Shown piece after piece: positions 10,644 to 20,284 of a DNA stretch of 64,000 nt. The notes under the pieces were generated by a model. That model worked only from the letters and a program-made list of their open reading frames with translations. It did no database searches and was not told the origin of the DNA. Position numbers and translations under genes: made by a program. Origin of the DNA: Diogma glabrata (taxonomy: Eukaryota; Arthropoda; Insecta; Diptera; Cylindrotomidae); the NCBI GenBank assembly GCA_963693315.1, contig OY856188.1:155137369-155201368 (forward strand), given 5' to 3'. The stretch's first letter is position 1. The number at the start of each line of letters is the position of its first letter.

Positions 10644-12245
10644 GAAGATGGGGAGCTACAAGTAGACCTTAAAAATATTTTAGATACTTGGGCCGCTTAT
10701 TTTGAGAATCTTCTCAACTTAAGTGATCAGCAACAAGTCGGGCGACGAGCAAAGCTTATTCGTGCGTCAAAGGTACATGTAGACGAACCAACCAAAGAGG
10801 AATTCGAAGCGGCGCTGTCAAAATTAAAACGCAATAAAGCACCTGGTATCGACGATATAACATCCGAAATGATTGTACATGGTGGCGAAACTCTATCCTT
10901 AAGATTGTTTGAACTTGTTCAAATGATCTGGAGGACTGAAACCATGCCACAGGACTGGAACACAGATATGCTGATACCAATCCATAAAAAAGGTAATCAT
11001 CTACAATGTGCAAACTACAGAGGAATCGCTCTCCTTTGCACAGCATATTCTTATATGCTGTGCAACGGAGAGCGATTCCTTCGCTATCTTTTCCTACATT
11101 TTGCTATTCAAAATCAATCCTTTTGCTGAACAACTGTTTGGAGAATATCAGTGTAGTTTCCGGCGGGGCCGAGGTACTACCGATGCACTTTTTTCGATAA
11201 GGATGATTCTGGAAAAGTGTCGAGAGTTCAACATACCTGTGCCAACTTTTCATTGATTTCAGGCAGACCTACGACTCTCTCGAACGAGAGACTCTATGGT
11301 CTGCTCTGGTGTCAATGGGGATTCCTAGTAAACTGGTATCACTATGCAAAATGACAGTACAGAACTCTCAATGCTGTGTACGAGTAGAAAACGAAATATC
11401 AAGGTTTTTTAAAGTCGACTCCGGTTTAAGACAAGGTGATGCTATCTCTCCTATACTTTTTAATTTAGCCTTGGAATATGTGTGCCGTCAAAAGAAACTG
11501 CCGACTAATAACAATGTCTTGTCAATAAACTCAGTACAGATGATTGCTTACGCTGATGATGTTGTCATCCTCGGCCGAAGTGAAGCTGTTATGAGTGAGA
11601 CTTTCAAGTCGCTTCAGAGTGGTGCTCGGAAAATTGGACTGCAAATTAACTACAATAAAACCAAACATATGAATGTTTCAAGAGAGGCTGAGAATAAAGA
11701 TTTGATGGGCGGCAATGAACGAATTGAGGGAGTTGAATCTTTTAAATATTTGGGATCAATGCTTGACTCAAACAACAGCATACTTACAGATATAAAAGCT
11801 CGAATCGCTGCAGGTAATCGAACTTTCTACTCAATTAAACCTCTCCTTGGACCATCGTATGTATCACCTAACACCAAGCTCAAGTTATACAAGACATTGA
11901 TTAGACCGGTTGTGATGTATGGGTCACAAACGTGGATCCCACAAACGTGGACACAAAATGACGAATCGCATTTATGTATCTGTATTTGAGCGTAAGATCC
12001 TACGCTACATTTTTGGTCCACTTAAGACAGACGATGGAGAGTATAGAACCCGGCATAACTTTGAGATCAGAGGCCTTCTTGAGGGTCCTGATATAATAGG
12101 TTGTATCCGTTCTAATAGGATTGCTTGGTTTGGGCATGTTCTACGAGCCGATTCACAGACTGGAATGATTAAAAAATGTACGTTAGTACCCCAGGGAGTG
12201 GGCGACCGCAAAGTAAACCACGACTACAATGGGAGACTGACGTAA
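10644..12245 (+). pseudogene. Reverse-transcriptase region of RTE-like element, broken
   Basis: RT segments appear in successive frames: LKRNKAPGIDDITSEM (about 10830), NYRGIALLCTAYS (11015), GRGTTDALFSIRMILEKC (about 11166), then DSGLRQGDAISPILFNLALE and AYADDVVILGRSE with the catalytic YADD (11309-11989). The thumb (NRTFYSIKPLLGPSYV, VVMYGSQTW) and the C-terminal domain FERKILRYIFGPL, IAWFGHVLRAD follow. At 11022-11079 a 58-bp near-perfect hairpin replaces normal sequence. Frame breaks occur near 10640, 11130, 11260 and 11960. The catalytic motif survives but the protein cannot be made in one piece. Confidence 0.75.
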
Positions 12246-12395
12246 TAAACGACCTTAAAAAAATCGGCTGCCATGGTAATGAACGTGGTGAATATTCAAA
12301 GCTGATTAGCCTGGCAACGCTCCTACATGGAGCATGAACGCTTTAAAAAAAACACTTGAGGCGCGACGATCGAGTCAAATAGGAATGCACGATTC

Positions 12396-13115
12396 CTTCA
12401 AAATTAATTCATATTAAAAATTAATTCTATGAATTTGATTGAAAAACAATACAATACTGGTTTAATTTTTGTTGAATTCTTTTTACTTATTTATTTTGTA
12501 GTTTTCACCCTTTAAAGTAATTAAATTACTAAAAATTTACAAAATGTTTGGTTGGTTTGTAAACGGAAATTAAATTAAATACTCAGGCCGAGTACCAGGC
12601 CGGATATTACGAAATATAAGTCGGACACCCGATACCCGGTTGTTTGTATTTTTAGGAGCCGGTGCATAACTACCCCGGATCATGTTAAAAATACAACAAC
12701 TAGGGAACGTTGATGGGGCACTGTTGGACAAGTTGACGAAAAGCTCAGTTTACCACATTAAGTTTGGAAATCCACTTTAAACCGCGTGACGTTGTTGTTG
12801 AGTGCCACCACGACCATGCAGTCAACTGGCTCATATCAGTACTACAGAAAGCATTCAATAGTGCTGAGAATGGATGCTAGCTTCCATGCTAGCCGAAAAG
12901 TGCTGCGCAGATCAACCAAAAATCCATTATCACTTCCCGAAAAGGCAGGGCGCATATCCGACGGGGAAGCCGGTAACGCAGAGCCAGAGCTAGCTAGAAG
13001 GAAACGTTATCCCACCCGAAAAATATGTGATGCAGCTGGTAGGCAACCTGCACGTGACTCAAGTCTCAAAGTCATAATTTACCACGCCATGGTATGGGAA
13101 ACTAATGCCTACTTA
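12396..13115. other. Unassigned, locally GC-richer stretch between RTE tail and hAT
   Basis: AT-rich to about 12570, then clearly GC-richer to 13110. A plus-strand frame of 118 codons (12786-13142) shows no motif I recognise and its last codons run into the hAT element. If the CTTNBP2-like gene continues leftward, this would be its intron beginning at the GTAAGT donor (13116 leftward). I could not identify a further exon. Confidence 0.35.
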
Positions 13116-13499
13116 CCAAGAGCCAGGGTTGGAATGATTTAAAAAACTTTGACTTTTTTATTAAAGTCATTGATGATTTAAATCAATATACATTTTTTCT
13201 ATAAAACTATAATTTTTATGCATAAAGCATCAAATATTTTAACGTCAGCGTATTTATATTTTCAAGCCAGTGTATATAGGCCAATAATTAATTTATGTCT
13301 GCATTTTCGATATACATATAACAGTTAGCAGTTAACGTCAACGAAAAAATTTTCGTAGAAATTTTTTTTCATTATTCTAGTTTAGTTCTAACGGATTTGT
13401 GGTTAGTCACACATTTTTAAAATAAATATTTCTAATTCGCCAAGGCCAATCTAACGCATCAACGTACTGTAAAGCTAAACTTAATTCATTCATTCAGGT

Positions 13500-13995
13500 T
13501 TATCAGCCATGGTAAAAGTGGGTTCAGAAAACATGATGGAAAATATAAAAAAATGAAATTGATCAAGTTGCACGTTTCATTTTTTGAACAAATAGTTTCA
13601 AACAGACGAAAATAGAGAATTTGAATGGATGTGTAGTCTGGGTATATCCCACCAAATCCAAAACCGATACAACGAAAATTACTTGACTAGGCAACCTTAT
13701 CATGAATAGAAAACCAAATGAACGGTCACTTTGGCGTTTGATGGATGGTCAAATATAAACAACTTATTGTTTGTGTCTGGATCATTACCGATCAAGGAGA
13801 TGTTGTATAAGTGGAAACATTACACACATCGGGAACACCACATAGAAGTGAAAATTTAGAAATTCTGGGTTTACAGTGAATAAATAAAACCGAAACTAAA
13901 TTTAATTTTCAAATTGCATCGTTCGTAACCGATAATGCAAATAATATGGTAAATATGCAACAAAATATATCAAGAGCCTTAGAAGATCTTATAAT
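13500..13995 (+). pseudogene. hAT transposase fragment
   Basis: Short readable pieces in shifting frames: NRKPNERSLWRLMDGQ, and near 13910-13990 KFQIASFVTDNANNMVNM. The latter resembles the region around the second catalytic Asp of hAT transposases (xxTDNAxNM). Frameshifts and stops are frequent, and the 3' part is cut at about 13996 by the nested non-LTR element. Its position inside hAT ends with an 8-bp duplication supports the call. Confidence 0.5.
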
Positions 13996-16330
13996 AATTA
14001 ATTTAATTTTAATTTAATTTTTATTTAATTTATTTCCTGTAATTAAGCTCTATTGGCTTCTATTTACATTAATAATTTCTTATACTAGTTTAAAAGTGAA
14101 AATAAGAAGAGATAAATTTTTATCAATATCACATATTGCAACTTGCAGTAAAATTAATTAATTATCACAGTCATTTAACAAAACAAATCGTTAGTGCAAT
14201 TTTCATACAGTTAAAGTAAAACTTAAAATATATACAGCATTCCGAGCAAGGTCAAACGAGATTCCACAACACAGATTCCATGTATATGATATAGAGCAAT
14301 CAGGATTCATCCTCGTTCAAACATATTTCAAAATTGTAATACTTTTTGTAGAGACGAACAAAATTCATAATATTTGACGACCGAATAGTCTGCGGCAACG
14401 CGTTGTACATACTAACTCCAAGAACCAAAAATGAGGAGTTTAAAATACGAAACCTATTTATAGGTAGTATAAAATGCCCGGTTCGCCTAGAGTTGGACAA
14501 CATAAGTTTACTATGTAGATATGGGGGACTCTTGTTTAAAATCTTATGGATATATAAGCAAGTACGGAATTCAAAGTATTTTTCAATTTCACATCCCAGG
14601 ATTATTTTAGAAAAATCCGAAACGTGGTCATATTTTCTCAACGAAAAGACATATCTTACACATGCATTGAACAACATTCTTAACCTACGCATGCATTTAT
14701 CAAACATACCAAACAAGGGTACATCGCAGAACAAAAAATGAGGCAAAACATAAGCCAGAAATAGCCTATGTCGCAATTTCACACTAGTAGATGCCGTTAA
14801 TTTCCATAGAGAACGAAGAATGCCATACACACGACTTGTTGAAAACACAACTTAAATAAGCAGGAACGTAGGGAATTTGATTTCGAGTTGTTTATTAATG
14901 ATTTTCGCGTAACATTAATTTTATTCTCCTATAAAGGTATATACACATTACACAATTAGAATATAAATTTTTAAACTACAATTAATTTTTCCCTTACTTT
15001 TAAATTACAGCGTTTTGTCCATATATACAATTTTCCAAGTTAAATAATGGACATGAATAAATACAAGCGTCAATCTATATAACCTACAGAAATCATACTT
15101 ATGGGGTTTTTGATACTTTATATAAACATTCAACACAACAGTCCTCAAACAGTCCTATCCAATAAATTTAGATTGAATTATTGTATCAATTGCAAAGATT
15201 ACTTCCCGATCAGATTCTTTTTATAACACAGGCGGAATACATATGTCTAGGTATTTTTTTGACATTTACAATCTTTACAATTAGGCAATTTTACAATTTT
15301 GACAATTAGGCAATTTTACAATTTTTGAATGTTCGTTCTTATAACGAACTTTTGAAATAATTAATAATATTTATACACCCTAGCTAGGACTAATTTATAA
15401 CACGACTACATATTGTATCAATATGTTCCTCCCAGGACAGTGTAGAGTCAAGAATAAGCCCCAGATTTCGCACAGAAGTTGAGTAATTAATCACCTCATT
15501 ATCCACAACATTAGGAAAAGTACTACTCAACAAATTATGTTTATAAATAATAATAGATTGAGTTTTTTTAGCATTCAGAAGCAAGTCATTATCATGTGCC
15601 CATTTCAAAATTCTCTTAATGTCATCATTCAATTTTTCCAAACAAGAAACCCTTGCATTAAATTCATCGCCCAAATAAACTTGGAGATCATCTGCGTACA
15701 TATGAAACTTAGAGAACCTTAAGCAAGAAGAGATATCGTTTACAAAAAGTGAAAATAACAGAGGTCCCAAAACAGACCCTTGCGGTACACCTTCATATAA
15801 TGAAATTTCATCTGACCGCACACTACCAATCTCAACTATTTGTGTTCTTCCCAACAAATAAGAATAAATCATCTTACAGGCAGATGATGAGAATTTGTAG
15901 TCTTGAAAGTTTTCTACATAGTTCTTAAAGTTTATAGAATTAAAGATTTTTTAAAAATCTAAAAGTACCAGAACAGTAAACTTGTTAGCATCACGTCCAA
16001 TATCATCAGTAATCAGTAATATTCAGTAAGGCAGAAGTAGTACTATGACCCGGTCTATAGGCTGACTGGAACTCCGATAATAAATCGTTCGTTAGCAGAT
16101 ATTTCTCTATTTGATCCTTCATAATAATTTCAATCGCTTTACTCAGAGTTGATAGGATGCTTATTGGTCTTAAATCCGATATTATTTTAGGGTTTTTTAA
16201 TAATGAACGGATGCGCAGCTCATATTTTGAGTTTGTTGGCTTAAGCCAACCTGGCAAAACCATCACACCAAAAAAAAGGATCAACAAGTTACGAAGACAG
16301 TTAAATATTTTAAGTTATAATGTTTCGAGA
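13996..16330 (-). mobile_element. Non-LTR retrotransposon (RT part) nested in the hAT element
   Basis: Read on the minus strand. The segment 16287-16006 has LRPISILSTLSKAIE and FQSAYRPGHSTTSALLNI. After a frame break, 15872-15390 has YEGVPQGSVLGPLLFSLFV and FHMYADDLQVYLG, with the catalytic YADD, then RNLGLILDSTLSWEEHI. The C-terminal part (14848-14300) has RRLRMLFNACVRYVF and MYNALPQTIR. About 500 bp of foreign, AT-rich sequence (roughly 14860-15385) interrupts the ORF between the RT and this region; it holds a short direct repeat near 15280-15325 but no motif I can name. The AT-rich 3' end is near 13996. No endonuclease domain is seen, so the copy is 5' truncated. The clade is uncertain (Jockey/CR1-like). 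Confidence 0.7.
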
Positions 16331-16895
16331 AAGCAGGAGAATCTGCTCATATTCTCCATAATGAACTTCGATAAATAAAAACTACGATTCTCTTAATTCG
16401 TATTTGCTATAAGAAAACCCTAATTTTGACAAAAATATTCATGAAGTTTCTCATTAAACGAAAGACTGAACGCATTAAAAATGTGCTTAAGTCCGCCCAT
16501 TACCAGAGCATTTAAACCAAATCAAAATTACTGTGTTTTATCTTGGGACAACTTAGAAAAAGATTTAATTCGGGCAAATTTAACTGTTGATGCAGATAAA
16601 ATTCATTTTTGAAGAGATATAGAAGTCTTTGTTTGACACCATCTCATTATGCTGAATTGCTGATAAGTAAATGAGGTTTCTCAAAGAAATTAAGTTGTCA
16701 TCAGAAGAAAATGGACCAACTGTAATTTAATTTTCATACCATTTTTTATACGTATTGGACAATATAAGCCCCTTTAGTCGAGGTAAATATAAGTATATTT
16801 ACTGATAAAAACATATATTTAAATACGAAAAAGTCTGATTTAAAAGTGAGACCTCATTGACTTTTTAAAAAAAGTCATGACTTTTTCCAACCCTG

Positions 16896-19269
16896 CCAAG
16901 AGCGAGCATGAGGGTTTGGAACAATAGTTATTTTTGTATTTTCAGATTGTCTCACCATGGAATTGGTAGTTATAATCCTGACTACCTCATTCTGGACTAT
17001 TCGCCACGAAGTAATAGGAGAAGGAGAAGGGACGCAGATACGATCCATAGAGGTACAAATGTTGCTGGAATGGTGCAACAAAACTAAGTGACCAGAGATG
17101 GCATAGTGACCAGAGATGACCTACACAAACCAGAGAAGTAATTTTCAGTTGACTGAATACAGTTTATCAGGCAACACTTATAAGATATCACCATGTTTAG
17201 TGGTATCTCACTGCTATTGCCAGTCGTATGTGATATCTCACGTCAACTCCAATGCCAATAGCAGGGACTGGAGTACGCGGGATTGTCACACGTTGATCAA
17301 AAATAAAAAAATTTACAAATCAACAAAAACTAATTCTTCAATGCGAATAAAATTGAATGAATTGTAAAATAGAAGCAGCACAAAACAATTGCTAATATTT
17401 AAAACTAATCTAAGACTTATTTATTATTTATTTTTAAGATAAAATGTTTATATCGCAATACACCAATATTCCACAGATTTATTAGAACAATCCTTTTGAA
17501 GTGTTAATCTTGTACTATAAGTAAAGATTTGAACAAAAATCAAACCGAACATCGTTCAAAAAAGTAAAATATTATTTTTAATTTCTATTTTAATATAGAT
17601 ATTTAATATCCAAAGCATTATTTAAGAAATAAAATCAATATAAAAAATAATTACCAGATCGAACTGTAGTTGACATAATCATTTTTGGACTGTTCGTCGT
17701 TTGACTCATTCGATTAGGCTTTCTTAAATTCTCATTTTCCGAACGAAGTTCCTTTATTTCCATTTCAAGTTCTTTTATTCTAAATCAAAAACAAAATTCA
17801 ATTCAAAAACAATTTCATAACAAAAATCAGTAAATATAATTACATATTCTCCTCCTTCATTATATTACTTTTCAAGTTTTTTCTCTCAATTTCAAATGAA
17901 TTTATTTGTTTCTCCAGCTCAGCTTCCATTCTTAAAGATTTTTTACTCTCTTCTTCTAAGCCTTCAGCAATCGTATCGACTCTTTGCTTTTCTTCAGAGA
18001 GGATTTGTGCTAAATCTTCCGAACGTTTTCTTTCTTCAACGTATTTCATAATAATCTTTTTTCTTTCCGCTAATAAAAGTAGAACAATTTGTTTTTGTCT
18101 AGATCGCTCGTTATCAAGTGTTTCCTGCAATTTTTTCATATCTTTTTCTGTTTTTTTACGTAACGCCTTTTCATTTTCTAGATCTTGTCTTAGTTTCGTA
18201 CGCTCTAATTCAAGTCCGTATGCTATATCATCCCCCTGAGCCGTATCTCGTTCATGCTTTCTTTTTTCTTCTTCTAATTCGATAAAAAGTTTTTTATGTT
18301 TTTCTTCTGTTTCATGTAATGCATTTATCATTCTAATTTGCGTTTGACGTTGCTGCATGATTACATTTTCTAGTGTTTCCAGATGGTGATCTGCTAATAA
18401 ACGTATTTCTTGTTCTGATTGGGCTGCCATTATCGAAGATTGCTTACTGGTAATATTTCCAGTACATGCTAGGGTATCACGAAATAAAGCTGCATTCGGA
18501 TCATTTAAGGATAGTGGATTGTATCGTGTTGATTGTAAATATTGTTTTACTTTTTCAGACTGAAATAGAAATACATTTAATATCAAAATGCAGGGAGTAT
18601 GATTAATAAATTGTACTACCTTTAATGCGGCAACAACCACTTCTCGCGCTTGAAGTTCACCTTCCAAATAACTTAATAATTTAAGGAGATCACTACGACT
18701 TAGTTCAATTTTTTGATTTCTCTGAAAAGATTTAATAGCGTATTAGTGTTTGTTATAATTTTATTTAGAAAATGTTTTTCGTGGCGTTGAATTATCGTAC
18801 GCTGTAAACGAATGTCAGTCACTTTCGAGTATGACTTTAAAGACTTAGTTCAAAGAATTAGTTGAAAATTCCAAATGCCTTCAAATTCAGTTGAATAGCC
18901 ATTACACTACTCAAGCCCCATTCATACATGTTGCATAATAATAATAATAATAAATAATAATTTTCATAAGAATTCATTTATTATTTGAAATACTTCAAAA
19001 TCACTTTAAAGCACCTATAAAACTAGAAAGTATTTTAATGTTCTGCTAACCTTTAGAGTGGCATTAGCGGCCTTTATTGTTTGAAAATCAATTTTTGACA
19101 TATCATCTTGGTCAACTCCAGTCCTAACCGCATTTAAACTATCTCTTTGTATGGTATCAAAATTTGATCCTTGGTTACTATTGCCGACATCATTAGAATC
19201 ACAAAGGTTTTGAGAATTAAAACTAAGGGGCTGAGGTTGCTCCTTTTTATCACTAATATTAGAAGCCAT
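16896..19269 (-). CDS. CTTNBP2/cortactin-binding-protein-2-like gene, 5' exons
   Basis: Exon 1 is 19269-19051 (73 codons from ATG, donor GTTAGC). Exon 2 is 18721-18620 (RNQKIELSRSDLLKLLSYL, then EGELQAREVVVAALK; 34 codons). Exon 3 is 18559-17844 (SEKVKQYLQSTRYNPLSL, then a long charged coiled coil). Exon 4 is 17779-17655 (IKELEMEIKELRSENENL, then SQTTNSPKMIM). All phases match across introns of 329, 60 and 64 bp. The exon 2-3 signature is the CortBP2 N-terminal domain of CTTNBP2, CTTNBP2NL and filamin-A-interacting proteins, actin-cytoskeleton regulators; Drosophila nausicaa is, I believe, the insect counterpart. A probable exon 5 runs from 17083 (acceptor CACTTAG), in phase with exon 4, to the TSD at 16896-16903; its donor GTAAGT lies beyond the hAT element at 13116-13111. 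As printed, the reading frame enters the hAT and stops within about seven codons. Confidence 0.8.
17140..17310 (+). repeat. Dispersed SINE/MITE-like repeat, intronic copy
   Basis: About 170 bp between exons 4 and 5 of the CTTNBP2-like gene. It matches, in inverted orientation, 45300-45480, and its first ~50 bp match 23445-23495. Shared landmarks are GTTGACTGAATA, GTGATATCTCAC, CAATAGCAGGGACTGGAGTA and a terminal GATCAAAAATAAAAAA. The A-rich end suggests a retroposon, but I see no clear pol III boxes. Confidence 0.6.
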
Positions 19270-19653
19270 ATTGGAATTGTTTTATTTAATGTTTTATTTC
19301 ACTGATATATTCATTCTCTATGATAATTATATTTATGTTAAATATTAAAATTATAAAAGCTTTATAAGTATTTGATTTAATAAATATATAACAAACATGA
19401 CAAAATATTACAAATTGTTTAAGCGAGAGATGTTTTTTATGAAGCAATTGACATTTGATTTAAATGTGCTGCTATTGGTGGCCGGGATTTGATTCTAAAT
19501 TAATAGGGCTGAAATAAAATTTACTTGACTATTTTAACCTTGTGTTTACATTAATGTCTATCGCTGTATATAGCTTCCGATTGTATATGGTTTGAACAGT
19601 TTTCAGTAAATTTTTTATATTACTCTAAGCTGGAAACATCAAACTTTTGTATA
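19270..19653. other. Upstream region of the CTTNBP2-like gene
   Basis: Sits directly upstream of the CTTNBP2-like start codon and so probably holds its 5' UTR and promoter. I see no convincing TATA box or other core element beyond general AT richness. Confidence 0.3.
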
Positions 19654-20194
19654 GGGCGATTTTTCTGTTCCGGTGTTTACCGCAATGGCGCCTCAAAAAG
19701 GGGATAAGAGAAAAAATTCAAAAAATTTTATATGGGATTCCATACAAAACACAACTTGATTAATTTTAAAAATTATCTATGAAATTTCTCATTTTAATAC
19801 AATTAAATAATTTAAATTTGTTTATGAACTAATATTGACTATATATTAAGCGTAATATATAAAATATTTGATTTTCTTCTGTTCATAAAACAAATACGAA
19901 AATAGGTTAAATTTTTCATACAACTTTGTATGGGAAATTTTGGCAATTTTTATGTTTCTTTTTTGAGCGACTTAAGAATAATATTTTATATTCTACGCTT
20001 GATATATAGTCAATAATACTTCATAAGCAAGTTGAAATTGTTGAATTGTGGTAAAATGAGAAATTTCATAGACAACTTTTAAAATTATTCAAGTTGTGTT
20101 TTGTATGAAATCCCATATAAAATTTTTGTAATTTTTTCTATTATCCCCTTTTTGCAGCGCCATTGCGGTAAGCACCAGAACAGAAAAATCGGCC
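19654..20194. mobile_element. MITE/foldback element (family A), full copy
   Basis: About 540 bp with long inverted arms. The left end GCGATTTTTCTGTTCC and the right end GAACAGAAAAATCGGC are inverted copies, and similarity continues inward for more than 150 bp (CGCAATGGCGC, AAAGGGGATAA, TATGAAATTTCTCATTTT). No ORF. Truncated or related pieces occur at 26395-26510, near 30765-30840 with its duplicate near 31950-32030, and near 36490-36545, so this is a dispersed family. A TATA motif flanks both ends but the target duplication is not certain. Confidence 0.75.
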
Positions 20195-20284
20195 TATAAA
20201 CTTCCCTTGTTTCAGTTTGTCTGTAATCTATAATCTCTTATTTGAGAGAATTTGTTGCAATTGAGTATTTTCCTTAATAGTTGA

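Larger units (their letters stand above)
8900..12395 (+). mobile_element. RTE-like non-LTR retrotransposon, copy 1
   Basis: Near-full-length element: a 5' region (about 8900-9420), an apurinic-endonuclease-like ORF, an RT region, and a tail to about 12395. The 5' region and tail both recur around the second copy at 37.99-40.89 kb, and joined directly together in the deletion derivative at 33245-33395, which fixes the element ends approximately. The endonuclease and RT motifs fit the RTE-like group often annotated as craniofacial development protein 2-like. I found no clear target duplication. Several frameshifts and stops make it inactive. Confidence 0.75.
13124..16895. mobile_element. hAT transposon with perfect 8-bp target duplication
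   Basis: The ends are CAGGGTTGGAA at 13124 and TTCCAACCCTG ending at 16895, with further inverted similarity inward (AAAGTCAT motifs). The flanks are CCAAGAGC at 13116-13123 and again at 16896-16903, a perfect 8-bp duplication typical of hAT. Degenerate transposase sequence lies near the left end. About 2.3 kb of its middle is a later non-LTR element on the minus strand. The target is the boundary between exon 5 and the following intron of the CTTNBP2-like gene. Confidence 0.85.

Noticed and set aside
12786..13142. 118-codon plus-strand frame in a GC-richer patch
   Set aside because: No recognisable domain, and the last codons belong to the hAT end. I keep the patch as unassigned.
17116..17367. 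83-codon frame and its look-alike at 45299-45484 as a conserved protein
   Set aside because: The similarity is that of a dispersed non-coding repeat; the two frames diverge outside it and the A-rich end is translated as Lys.
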